DNA from: Bacillota bacterium
GTDB lineage: Bacteria; Bacillota; Clostridia; Lachnospirales; Lachnospiraceae
NCBI GenBank assembly: GCA_023390555.1
Contig: JAEWCQ010000015.1
Span: 124,001 to 188,000, forward strand
DNA: 64,000 bases
Direction of reading: 5' to 3'
Below are positions 1-8,033 of the stretch, piece by piece; position 1 is the first letter of the stretch, and each line of letters starts with the position of its first letter. The position numbers and the translations under genes are program-made. The notes beneath the pieces were generated by a model that was not told the origin of the DNA, searched no databases, and was given only the letters and a program-made list of their open reading frames with translations.

Positions 1-560
1 TGATTCGCCAGTATAACTTTAAAACCAAGACCCACGGTAAAGACGATCAGACCCTCTTCGATTCCCGCAAGATCCGTCCTTCGTTCCCGGATCTCGTCCC
101 GCAGCATCGGATAAGAAACAATGGGTCCCGATATCATTTTCGGGAACAGCATCATATAAATTCCAGCACGCAAAAAAGAGGATTCGGCCTCCATACGTCC
201 CATATAGACATCGAGAAGATAAGATACTACGGTAAAGGTATAGAAGCTGATTCCAAGCGGCATGCCATGGTGACTGTACTTAAAAAATAACAGCAAACCA
301 ATGTCCACGCAAAGCAAAGCTGCCAGAATCAGCCGTTTTTTCCACGTAGTATCCCGGAATTCCATAATCTGCAATGCCCCAAGATAATGAATTCCAACCG
401 ATATCAGTATCAGGAATACGAAAAGCGGTTCCCCTATTGAATAAAACAGGACGCTTCCCAGAAACAATATGATATTTTTCAGACGCTGAGGTACCAGGTA
501 ATATATAATAAGAAAAACCGGCAGAAACCGGAATAAAAATTCCAAATTTGAAAATTCCAT
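1..560 (-). CDS. MBOAT-family membrane O-acyltransferase, N-terminal part (partial)
   Basis: The frame is open from an ATG at 560 and runs off the left edge, giving 186 codons of a protein usually near 470 residues. The N-terminus reads MEFSNLEFLFRFLPVFLIIY, followed by several hydrophobic segments and the stretch FFKYSHHGMPLGISFYTF. The later MLFPKMISGPIVSY segment is typical of AlgI/DltB-like MBOAT proteins. Members move acyl groups across the membrane onto exopolysaccharide, alginate or teichoic acid. The catalytic histidine region lies outside the window, so the substrate cannot be told. A SigA-like promoter sits about 35 bases upstream, so the gene appears to be transcribed separately from spoIIP. 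Family assignment is fairly sure; the partner (often an SGNH hydrolase or DHHW protein) is not visible. Confidence 0.85.
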   Translation of the reverse strand, partial: MEFSNLEFLFRFLPVFLIIYYLVPQRLKNIILFLGSVLFYSIGEPLFVFLILISVGIHYLGALQIMEFRDTTWKKRLILAALLCVDIGLLLFFKYSHHGMPLGISFYTFTVVSYLLDVYMGRMEAESSFLRAGIYMMLFPKMISGPIVSYPMLRDEIRERRTDLAGIEEGLIVFTVGLGFKVILAN

Positions 561-595
561 TTTATTTCCAACTCTTTCGTGTATACTCAATCTTT

Positions 596-623
596 ATTAT
601 ATCGATATTCGAGCGACTTACAA
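596..623 (-). promoter_or_regulatory. SigA-type promoter of the MBOAT gene
   Basis: Read on the minus strand: TTGTAA (618-623), 16-base spacer, TATAAT (596-601). Predicted start of transcription is near 589, about 30 bases before the ATG at 560. Confidence 0.6.
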
Positions 624-668
624 TAGCTTTTTTCTTATTATTTTTTTAAGCTTATGCCCTTTTCCTTT

Positions 669-2045
669 TTATTCATTCAGCACCTTGTTCAGCAGGTCTG
701 CCAGCGGTGCCATCGCATTTTTTGCCTCTTCAAATGTATTGGTCTGTGAACCCAGTTCTATCAGGAGAGTCTTCGGTCGAAAATGCATATTATAACGATA
801 CCCTTTCAGGTAGATGTTACGCGTCAGATTCGGATAATACTCTGCCGCTTTCAGTTCCATCTGCAGGGAAAATGCGAGATTATCCTGAATATACGGATTT
901 GCCAGCGATTCAATGTCTCCTTTGTCTGCAAGCCGGCTCAAACCGTTAAAAAACATGATCGGTGCCATCTGCACGCCCTGTACTTCCCGCACCATATGTG
1001 TATTCTCATTGGATGCATCCCGATGCAGATCTATGACAACCTCAATACTTGGATTATCCGCCAGAAGCTGTTCGATTGCCGGTTCCGCATTCGCATAGGC
1101 ATAATCCCGGCTCTCCACGTCATACTCACCCATATGATGTATGACGTTAAATCCATATTTTTCCTGCAGTATCTGTGTCAGGTATTCTCCGCATCCCATG
1201 ACTCCTTTCATCACATCCCCGTCGGAATCTGCAAACATCTCCTGCGAATGGGTGTGATAGATCAGGATCTGCGGCTGATCTGCTGTCGTTGTCATGTGCA
1301 TATCTTCCGACAACAGCTGTTGTGCATTCAGCTGACTGCTGTTGATCGTCGTCGTACGGTCCACTGTATAAAAATTTTGTATCAGATAATCGAAATCATT
1401 CAATTTATCCATGGAATATGTAGCTACCGGCTCTGTCTGTATCTGAAAATTCCCGATCATATTATCCGTCAGAGCAAGTGTATCTGTGCTGTCCGAATTG
1501 TCCGTCTGATCTTCGGATGACGCCTGTGTTTCATCCGGCTGTTCCGTTTCCTCCTGCGTCTGATCTCTCACTTTAGCATTTTCCGTCTCTGCTTCCGCAA
1601 GTATTTCTGACTCATTCTCATTTTCGGCTGCGACAACCACTTCGCCTGTCGTCTTATCAATATAATTTTCATCCAGCGCTTCTCTTTTCATGATTGCCTC
1701 ATAGGACAGTTCACTTTCCGAAGGAGGATCGTAATCACTCTGCGTTTTTATATATCCGTACAGAGGCAGGACCTCTGCCATTCTTTCCTGTATCACTTCA
1801 ACTGTTGTCTTTTCCCCACCGGTATTTTCTGCCTGATAGGTAAGTCCCGGCATATAGCTTTTTACCATACTGCCATATGCCGTTTTTTTCACCTCATCTT
1901 CAATCACACGTACGATGGTATTATTCTTTTTATCAATCTGTCCGATGCTTACCAGCAGACAGATGAGAATCCCTGTTGTAATAATATATTTATACTGCCT
2001 TTTATCATGCCGTCTATTCCACCTGTAACATCTGATAACACTCAT
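669..2045 (-). CDS. spoIIP: Stage II sporulation protein P
   Basis: The C-terminal ~220 residues carry the SpoIIP amidase/endopeptidase signature: ILIYHTHSQE, then VIHHMGEYD, VVIDLHRDAS and LLIELGSQTNT, which include the metal-ligand His and Glu residues of the amidase_3-like fold. In the DMP complex with SpoIID and SpoIIM it degrades septal peptidoglycan during engulfment. Residues about 20-37 form a single membrane anchor, and residues about 125-195 are a Glu/Thr/Ser-rich linker. The length (458) is typical of clostridial members. It lies 65 bases downstream of gpr, the usual gpr-spoIIP order, so forespore or mother-cell sigma control is expected by analogy. The purine-rich AAGGAG abuts the ATG with no spacer, so initiation may be weak or the real start may be slightly different. 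Confidence 0.95.
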   Translation of the reverse strand: MSVIRCYRWNRRHDKRQYKYIITTGILICLLVSIGQIDKKNNTIVRVIEDEVKKTAYGSMVKSYMPGLTYQAENTGGEKTTVEVIQERMAEVLPLYGYIKTQSDYDPPSESELSYEAIMKREALDENYIDKTTGEVVVAAENENESEILAEAETENAKVRDQTQEETEQPDETQASSEDQTDNSDSTDTLALTDNMIGNFQIQTEPVATYSMDKLNDFDYLIQNFYTVDRTTTINSSQLNAQQLLSEDMHMTTTADQPQILIYHTHSQEMFADSDGDVMKGVMGCGEYLTQILQEKYGFNVIHHMGEYDVESRDYAYANAEPAIEQLLADNPSIEVVIDLHRDASNENTHMVREVQGVQMAPIMFFNGLSRLADKGDIESLANPYIQDNLAFSLQMELKAAEYYPNLTRNIYLKGYRYNMHFRPKTLLIELGSQTNTFEEAKNAMAPLADLLNKVLNE

Positions 2046-2110
2046 CTCCTTATTCGCACGTCTTTCGCATTTCCCGCAGAATATTATATCTTATGTTACG
2101 GATGGCTTGT

Positions 2111-3064
2111 CTATGCCTGTTTCTTCGAAAAGGTCATATTGAGCCCTTCGGAAATCGTATAACTCAAACGTTTGATTGCCTCGTCAATATCTTTTGGTGT
2201 GACGAAAAAAGCATTCAGATGCGGGGAAAGGAGTTCCCGTATCAGCTCATATTTTTCCATTTCATCAAGTGTTTCCAGGGTACCGCCAAGACCTTTCAGA
2301 CGACTGGATTCTGCCATTGCAGAAATCAGATCACTCATTGTATCGGTCACGATGGTCGCGGCATCCACCACCGTTGGTATGCCGATTGCAATCACCGGAA
2401 TTCCCATACTCTCTTTGTTGATTGCATGGCGGTGGTTTCCAACCCCCGAACCCGGATTGATACCCGTATCCGTAATCTGTATCGTACGGTTCAATCGCTT
2501 GGTGCTTCTCGCAGCCAAAGCGTCTATTACTATAATATAGTCCGGACTTGTCTCTTCTATGACTCCTTTTATAATTTCTTCCGATTCCATTCCTGTCTGT
2601 GCCATAACGCCGGGCACCAGTCCGCTGATTCTTTGCGTATGGTTTTTTCCCAGCGCATATTTTCCAAACTCTTTGATGATATGTCTGGTAATCATCATAT
2701 TGTCCACAACATTTGGGCCGAGTGCATCCGGCGTCACCTCCCGATTACCGAGACCGACCACAAGAACCGACAGGTCCTCCTTCTCCATTGGTATCAACTC
2801 TCCTATCAGCTTTGAAATCTGTTCCGATATCTCTCTGTGATAGCCGTCATCCTCTTCTATCATATTCGGAGCTTCCAACGTAATATAGGTTCCTTTTGGT
2901 TTTCCCATTGCCTTTGCACCATTTTCTGTTTCAATGACGACTCTGGTAATTTCAATATCCCCCGCTACCTTTTCTTTCTCAAGCCGGACACCTTTGACTT
3001 CCACATTATCCTGTTCAAATTTTTCTTTTGTTTCTAACGCTAAATCTGTTCGTACCTGATACAT
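2111..3064 (-). CDS. gpr: GPR endopeptidase, germination protease for small acid-soluble spore proteins
   Basis: This is the A25-family aspartic-type protease that degrades SASPs at germination. Recognisable blocks are YQVRTDLALE, VVGLGNREVTPDALGP, GVMAQTGMES, PDYIIVIDALAAR, QITDTGINPGSGVGNHR and GIPTVVDA. The Asp residues in the DALGP and IDALAAR blocks match the catalytic pair known for the family. In Bacillus the zymogen is cut after the Asp of the VRTD motif at residue 15. Here that Asp is residue 7, and an in-frame TGA lies just before the start (TGA-ATA-ACT-ATG), so the short propeptide is real. It leads the gpr-spoIIP unit. Forespore SigG control is expected from the family, but I could not find a convincing SigG -35/-10 pair. 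Confidence 0.96.
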   Translation of the reverse strand: MYQVRTDLALETKEKFEQDNVEVKGVRLEKEKVAGDIEITRVVIETENGAKAMGKPKGTYITLEAPNMIEEDDGYHREISEQISKLIGELIPMEKEDLSVLVVGLGNREVTPDALGPNVVDNMMITRHIIKEFGKYALGKNHTQRISGLVPGVMAQTGMESEEIIKGVIEETSPDYIIVIDALAARSTKRLNRTIQITDTGINPGSGVGNHRHAINKESMGIPVIAIGIPTVVDAATIVTDTMSDLISAMAESSRLKGLGGTLETLDEMEKYELIRELLSPHLNAFFVTPKDIDEAIKRLSYTISEGLNMTFSKKQA

Positions 3065-3125
3065 AGTTATTCACCCACTTATTGATATTTGTCTTTATTT
3101 TTTGCAGAAACCTATAAAATATGTA

Positions 3126-3154
3126 TTGACATATCGTATTTTGAGAATTATACT
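3126..3154 (+). promoter_or_regulatory. SigA promoter of rpsT
   Basis: TTGACA (3126-3131), a 17-base spacer and TATACT (3149-3154). Transcription should start near 3161, leaving an ~80-base leader. This promoter occupies most of the gpr/rpsT divergent spacer (3065-3241). Confidence 0.8.
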
Positions 3155-3241
3155 AATCTAGTATGTTTACATTAGATCGTCCGTGTCCGTATTTAATGGA
3201 ACAAATTTACTCAAATTAATCAATAATGGAGGTGTACGGAT

Positions 3242-3505
3242 TTGGCTAACATTAAATCTGCTAAGAAGAGAATTCTTGTAACAGCTACAAGAGCTGAGAG
3301 AAACAAAGCGATCAGATCAAAGGTAAAAACATCCATCAAGAAAGTAGAAGCCGCTATCGCAACAAACGACAAGACTGTTGCTGAGACTGCTTTAGTTGCT
3401 GCTATTTCTGATATCAATAAAGCCGCTTCAAAAGGCATTTATCACAAGAACAATTCTGCCAGAAAGATTTCCCGCTTAACAAAAGCTGTGAATGCTCTTT
3501 CATAG
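3242..3505 (+). CDS. rpsT: 30S ribosomal protein bS20
   Basis: An 87-residue basic protein beginning MANIKSAKKRI, with the SARKISRLTKAVNAL tail typical of bS20, which binds 16S rRNA early in 30S assembly. The start codon is TTG (3242-3244), with the strong site GGAGGTG at 3228-3234 placed correctly for it. An out-of-frame ATG overlaps the ribosome site (ATG GAG GTG TAC GGA TTT GGC TAA) and gives only seven codons ending inside rpsT. In E. coli, rpsT also uses UUG and is autoregulated at translation; that comparison is established, but its extension to this gene is inference. It is monocistronic, with its own promoter and terminator. Confidence 0.98.
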   Translation: MANIKSAKKRILVTATRAERNKAIRSKVKTSIKKVEAAIATNDKTVAETALVAAISDINKAASKGIYHKNNSARKISRLTKAVNALS

Positions 3506-3535
3506 GAAGAAACATAGATCGTAACCTGAACAAAA

Positions 3536-3566
3536 ACACCAGTACCGTCATACTGGTGTTTTTTTA
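3536..3566 (+). terminator. Intrinsic terminator of rpsT, also usable by holA
   Basis: The stem is ACACCAGTA / TACTGGTGT (9 pairs, 6-base loop) followed by a T run. On the minus strand the same hairpin is followed by TTTTTG, so it can also end the convergent comEA-holA operon. Confidence 0.85.
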
Positions 3567-3636
3567 TTTCCTTATCAATCCAAACGTACACAGAGTGTGA
3601 GCAGGATTCACTCTTGTTCTGAAATTCGCAATCGCT

Positions 3637-4626
3637 TTAAGCGTTCTCGGCCCCGCTGTATTTCACGATCAGAAGTTCCACCGCCAGCTGATCCTGCATT
3701 CTCCCGGTCTTAATGTCCGCCTCTGCTGCCACGGCATCTTCGATGGATTCCCGCAGCTGATCCCGGGAAAAGCTCGCCGCCTGCTGCAGATTCCGCTTTA
3801 CCGTAAACGGCGGTATGCCAGCCTTGGTAGCAATCGTATTTCCATCGAATCCCTGTCGCTTCAATTCTTTCACATGCAGCAAAATTTGAAACTGTCTCGC
3901 GATCAAAAACAAAACGCGCATCGGCGGTTCTTTCAGTTCCAGCAGATCATAATATAACTGCAGCGCCCTTTTTTGATTTTTCGTTGCAATCGCATTGATC
4001 ATATCAAAAATCTGGTTATTCACTTTTCCGGAGCAGACTGCCTCCACATCTTCCGGATGGATCTCATCTTTGCCAAGACAATAACAGATTAGTTTCTCCA
4101 GTTCCTTGTCAATATTCTCCATGTCGTCTCCGGCCATCGACAAGAAGAGTTGCATTGCCTGATTCGTGATGTTCTTATGTTCTCTTTTGATCCTTCCGGA
4201 AATCCAGCGTACCAGAATATCCTGACTCTGGCGCGTAAACTCTACGATACTTCCGGCAGCCTTGACGGCCTTATACATTTTGGATCGCTTATCTACCTCA
4301 TCTTCCACAAACACAAAGCAGGTCGTTGTCGGAACCGCTTTGATATAATCGGCAAGGTCGTCGGCAGCATTTTTAAATACGCCGCTGTTTTCAATCAGGA
4401 TCAGCCGCCTGTCTGCGAAAAAGGGAAGTGTCTCCGCCAGGTCGATCAATTCCTTCTGATTGATATTCTTTCCTTCAAATGCAGAAAAATTCATCGTATC
4501 ATCCGGTGACAGGATTGCCTGCTTCAATTTGTCCCGATATTGTCTTTTTAAATAAGCTTCTTCTCCGTAGAGCAAATAAATCTGTTTTATTTTTCCATTT
4601 TTAATATCTTCATCAATCGTTTTCAT
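3637..4626 (-). CDS. holA: DNA polymerase III delta subunit
   Basis: Delta is the clamp-loader subunit that opens the beta clamp. The 329-residue protein begins MKTIDEDIKNGKIKQIYLLY and continues GEEAYLKRQYRDKLK, the usual start of clostridial HolA. It then carries the degenerate AAA+ fold (LPFFADRRLILIENSGVFK) and the C-terminal all-alpha collar (RQFQILLHVKELKRQGF, AVEAEADIKTGRMQDQLAVE-like tail). It follows comEC by 4 bases and has no clear ribosome site of its own, suggesting translational coupling. The comEC-holA order is common in Firmicutes. It is the last gene of the comEA operon. Confidence 0.95.
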   Translation of the reverse strand: MKTIDEDIKNGKIKQIYLLYGEEAYLKRQYRDKLKQAILSPDDTMNFSAFEGKNINQKELIDLAETLPFFADRRLILIENSGVFKNAADDLADYIKAVPTTTCFVFVEDEVDKRSKMYKAVKAAGSIVEFTRQSQDILVRWISGRIKREHKNITNQAMQLFLSMAGDDMENIDKELEKLICYCLGKDEIHPEDVEAVCSGKVNNQIFDMINAIATKNQKRALQLYYDLLELKEPPMRVLFLIARQFQILLHVKELKRQGFDGNTIATKAGIPPFTVKRNLQQAASFSRDQLRESIEDAVAAEADIKTGRMQDQLAVELLIVKYSGAENA

Positions 4627-4630
4627 GGAT

Positions 4631-7063
4631 TTATTTTATCACAGAATATTGCATCACTTCAAGCGGGTTCCGATACTTTGTGATTTTCACAGATTCCCCG
4701 CTCAGCAGTAATGTAATCTCTCCCTCTTTCGCAGTGCAAAACACCCTGCTCCCCGCCTCTTCCATGTGCTTCACCGCCTCTGCACTTGGATGACCGTACC
4801 AGTTATTCTCTCCGTACGAGATGGTGGACAAAAGCGGTGACAGCTTTGTAAGCCATGTACTGCTATTGGAATATCGGGAGCCGTGATGTGCCGCCTTATA
4901 CCACGTGATATCCGATAGTCCGGTATGTTGTAAGAGCCATTTTTCCTCTTCTTCCGTGATATCCCCGGTGAGGATTCCGGAAAACTGTTTTTCCCGAAAC
5001 AGCAGTACCATCGAACGGGCATTGATATCGTCTGATGGATAGTTTTTTTCGGGAAAAACACATTCTGCCACTGATTCTCCGGATCTGACTGCAGTCCCCG
5101 GCTTCATATAACAGATATCGGTATGATATTTCCCGGCCAGCACGACAAGAGTATCCCAGTTCTCATTTTTCACAGCAGTTTCTGCAAATAAAAGATGTTT
5201 TACCGGATAACCGCTTTGCATCACTTCGATCAATCCACTCACATGATCCGTATCCAGATGGGATACAAACCAGTAATCAATCTGACGGATTCTGTGGTAT
5301 TTGAGATATGGAAGAATCCGGTATTTCCCAACCTGACTGACATCGGTACTGCCGCCGTCTACAAACAGATTGACACCTGTTTTCAAACGGATACAGATTC
5401 CATCCCCCTGTCCGACATCGAGAACATCAATTGTAGTCGGATGAGGTGCCTGATACACAAACAGTGACAACAGACAGAGTATCCAGAGAACTCTCCGTAT
5501 TCCGTAAATTTTAAAATTCAGACGGCATTCCGTATATCGCAGAACCAGTTTCTGTCCCCATCTATTTCTATCTGCATATTTCTCTGTCACCTTCTGCTTT
5601 TCTTCTATTTCGCATCGCGCTTCTAATTCCTTCTTTTTTAAGAGACGGCGTTTCCGGAAGCAACGTACACCCCAAAGCAACAGGATATAATAGAGAATAA
5701 CCGGTATCCACGCAGGTTTTCCTGTCATCCACATCGTATAGGGCAATCTCTGAACCAGACGGCACACCGCTTCATAAAACCACAGAATCAGCCAGGCCGG
5801 AAAAACCAGTAATTTTCCCAGCCACGGCGTGATACATGCGGCTGCCGTACCCGCCATTCCGCTGATCAGCAGGCATCCCGAAAATGGAAGGATCACCAGA
5901 TTCACCAGCAGTCCCCAAACCGGTACCTCATAAAACGTGCAGGCGATCAGCGGTAACGTCACAAGTTGTATCATTCCATTCATCCGCCATTCCACTGTTT
6001 TTTCACCTGCAAGTATGATTCCGATCAGTGCACCCACGGAAAGCTGAAATCCGCTGTAACCAATCAGGAACGGATTCTCCGTCAAAAGGAGAAATACAGC
6101 AAGCGCAAGCCCGGTTGTCGTATCATACGTTCTGCCGAGACATTTTGCCAGCATAGCAACTGCAAACATCAGCACCGCACGGATCGTCGACACACCCCAG
6201 CCTGTCATCTGCGCATAGAAACAGAGCAAAATTCCCGCTGATACCGCAGATAGTAAAAATCCACCCCTGCATCTGCGCAGCAAACCGTAGAGTCCCGCTC
6301 CGATCATGGATATGTGCATTCCACTGATGACCAGCACGTGGGTAATCCCGGCGTATTGATACAGGGTCTTTGTTTCTGCGTCCATCAGTTGCGTATCACC
6401 CAGCACCATCATACTCAGTATTGCAGCATTTTGGGCATCTGTAATATTAATATAATTTTGTTTTAATTTTTCCTTTAGCAGATACAGCCTATTTTGCCAG
6501 ACATTTTCTTTGCCATAGCAGCCCAAAACCTCTTCCGCCTCAAATTCATAGTCTATTTTCAGACTCTGGTAATAAAGGCGCTGATCGAAACCGCCTTCAT
6601 TGGCAGCAGGGCTGAAATCTTTTATTTTTCCTTTTACAACAATGGTTTTTCCGATGGGATATGCATCGGTACTTTGATAGATCAAGACATGATTGATTGA
6701 ATATTTTTGATTCTCAACTTTTAGTATTACGTTTTTCAGATAGATCAGATACTGTTCGTTCTTCTTTTCTTTTTTGTATATCGTCCCCTGCAAAACCGCA
6801 GTGGACTCTTTTTCCAGACAGTGCCTGTAGCTGTTGCGGTATGCCAGTTCTGTCTCGGTATGGCCGAAACCGGACAGAAACAGCACAGCCCAGGCAAGGA
6901 ATAAACCTGCCGCAATCGTGTATTTCCGCCCTTTGATCCAGCTCCAATTGATAATGACAAAAACAGGCAGTATGCCTGCCGGAAGAAACCAGTATCCCTT
7001 CCATGCAAAGGCAATTCCTGCAACATAGGCTATCACTGTCTGCGCAAGCAGACGTTTGCTCAA
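4631..7063 (-). CDS. comEC: ComEC/Rec2 DNA-uptake channel
   Basis: The polytopic membrane protein (810 residues) moves single-stranded DNA across the membrane. In order: an N-terminal DUF4131-like region with two early membrane helices and a beta-rich OB-like part; the competence domain with GDTQLMDAETKTLYQYAGI and ITHVLVISGMHISMIG; a basic cytosolic linker (about residues 470-520); and a C-terminal metallo-beta-lactamase domain with VLDVGQGDGICIRL, VSHLDTDHVSGL and AAHHGSRYSNS. The start is a TTG, with AAGGAG 12 bases upstream; no better in-frame start is seen. It sits 9 bases after the GerM-type lipoprotein. Presence of comEA and comEC suggests competence or a relic of it. No pilus genes are in view. 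Confidence 0.95.
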   Translation of the reverse strand: MSKRLLAQTVIAYVAGIAFAWKGYWFLPAGILPVFVIINWSWIKGRKYTIAAGLFLAWAVLFLSGFGHTETELAYRNSYRHCLEKESTAVLQGTIYKKEKKNEQYLIYLKNVILKVENQKYSINHVLIYQSTDAYPIGKTIVVKGKIKDFSPAANEGGFDQRLYYQSLKIDYEFEAEEVLGCYGKENVWQNRLYLLKEKLKQNYINITDAQNAAILSMMVLGDTQLMDAETKTLYQYAGITHVLVISGMHISMIGAGLYGLLRRCRGGFLLSAVSAGILLCFYAQMTGWGVSTIRAVLMFAVAMLAKCLGRTYDTTTGLALAVFLLLTENPFLIGYSGFQLSVGALIGIILAGEKTVEWRMNGMIQLVTLPLIACTFYEVPVWGLLVNLVILPFSGCLLISGMAGTAAACITPWLGKLLVFPAWLILWFYEAVCRLVQRLPYTMWMTGKPAWIPVILYYILLLWGVRCFRKRRLLKKKELEARCEIEEKQKVTEKYADRNRWGQKLVLRYTECRLNFKIYGIRRVLWILCLLSLFVYQAPHPTTIDVLDVGQGDGICIRLKTGVNLFVDGGSTDVSQVGKYRILPYLKYHRIRQIDYWFVSHLDTDHVSGLIEVMQSGYPVKHLLFAETAVKNENWDTLVVLAGKYHTDICYMKPGTAVRSGESVAECVFPEKNYPSDDINARSMVLLFREKQFSGILTGDITEEEEKWLLQHTGLSDITWYKAAHHGSRYSNSSTWLTKLSPLLSTISYGENNWYGHPSAEAVKHMEEAGSRVFCTAKEGEITLLLSGESVKITKYRNPLEVMQYSVIK

Positions 7064-7072
7064 ACGGTAAAA

Positions 7073-8020
7073 TCACTCCTTTACTTCTGTTTCACTTGCC
7101 GCTTCCGTACTTACGACAAAATCCAGATTGCGTTCATATAAAGTTCCAAGCGAATAGCTGTCACGATAGATGCCGCTGGTATCTCCGTTTACCGATATCT
7201 GTACCTTATTCACCGTCGATATCTCAGAAAGGGAATCCACAATGGAATAGATTACGATTGGTTCCTGTATCTCATACTGCTGATTTAAAAATCCCTCATC
7301 CAGATTGACGTAGCAGACCCCATCCGTCGTTGCAATACTCACAAGCTCTGTTCCCGGAGGGATTGCAGACTTCATTCCCTTTTCGTCCGGACCATCCAGC
7401 AAATGTTCCATTACAAGTTTTTCCATCGGAATATTACTGCTGTACTGCACATCCTCCGTTGTCTCGATCAGTCCGTCTCCAGTCGCATTTGAAAAATACA
7501 GGTGAATCGTCGCTGTCTGAATCGCATTGATCTGTTTTCCCGGATTCTCCACAAAACTCTCGTTTGTCATAAGTCCGACTACATTTCCCTTACTGTCCGA
7601 TAGCGGGAGGTCTCCAATATAAAAGGATACGCAGGAAACGCCCGGTATCTGCAGCATTGTCCGCACAATTGCTGCCCGGCACAGCACTTCTTCGGCTGTA
7701 CTCATCTGCGCATATGCATCATTAAACGTAAGCGAAAGCTGCTCTCCATCCAAATTATATCCGGTAATCTCCACTCCTGTACGCAGCGGATTCCGATAAT
7801 CTACGCGGTCCGGACTCGTACCGAGCAGTCCGATAAATTCTTCTACCATACCGGTCGTGTCGGAAGCCTTCGGCTCATACGCCTCATCTACAATTCTGGT
7901 TTCATCTTTGTTCAGATAATAGGTATGATAAGCGGTGTTTTCTGTTGTTTTGGACGATGCACAACCTGTAAGCAGCATCAGGGAAAGTAATGCGACAGCA
8001 ACCCTTATATACTTTTTCAT
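7073..8020 (-). CDS. GerMN-domain lipoprotein
   Basis: An N-terminal signal peptide ends in the lipobox LLTGC, so the mature protein is a lipid-anchored extracellular protein. The body (315 residues in all) holds two GerMN-like repeats, with LSLTFNDAYAQM in the first and GVCYVNLDEGFLNQ in the second. The paired pattern of a small alpha/beta unit ending near VNKVQISVNGD is the domain known from GerM and LpqB. GerM itself supports sporulation and germination in Bacillus; LpqB partners a sensor kinase in actinobacteria. Here it directly follows the sensor kinase gene by 13 bases, so a role as an extracellular accessory of that kinase is attractive but inferred. The start is preceded by GGAGG. 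Confidence 0.9.
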   Translation of the reverse strand: MKKYIRVAVALLSLMLLTGCASSKTTENTAYHTYYLNKDETRIVDEAYEPKASDTTGMVEEFIGLLGTSPDRVDYRNPLRTGVEITGYNLDGEQLSLTFNDAYAQMSTAEEVLCRAAIVRTMLQIPGVSCVSFYIGDLPLSDSKGNVVGLMTNESFVENPGKQINAIQTATIHLYFSNATGDGLIETTEDVQYSSNIPMEKLVMEHLLDGPDEKGMKSAIPPGTELVSIATTDGVCYVNLDEGFLNQQYEIQEPIVIYSIVDSLSEISTVNKVQISVNGDTSGIYRDSYSLGTLYERNLDFVVSTEAASETEVKE

Positions 8021-8033
8021 GATCAGGCACCTC

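Noticed and set aside
2093..2815. Long plus-strand open frame (240 codons) opposite gpr
   Set aside because: It is antisense to a full-length, well-matched gpr, contains no recognisable motif and is not preceded by a credible ribosome site.
3065..3241. SigG promoter for gpr
   Set aside because: CATACTA-like -10 matches exist on the minus strand, but no partner -35 at a proper distance was found.
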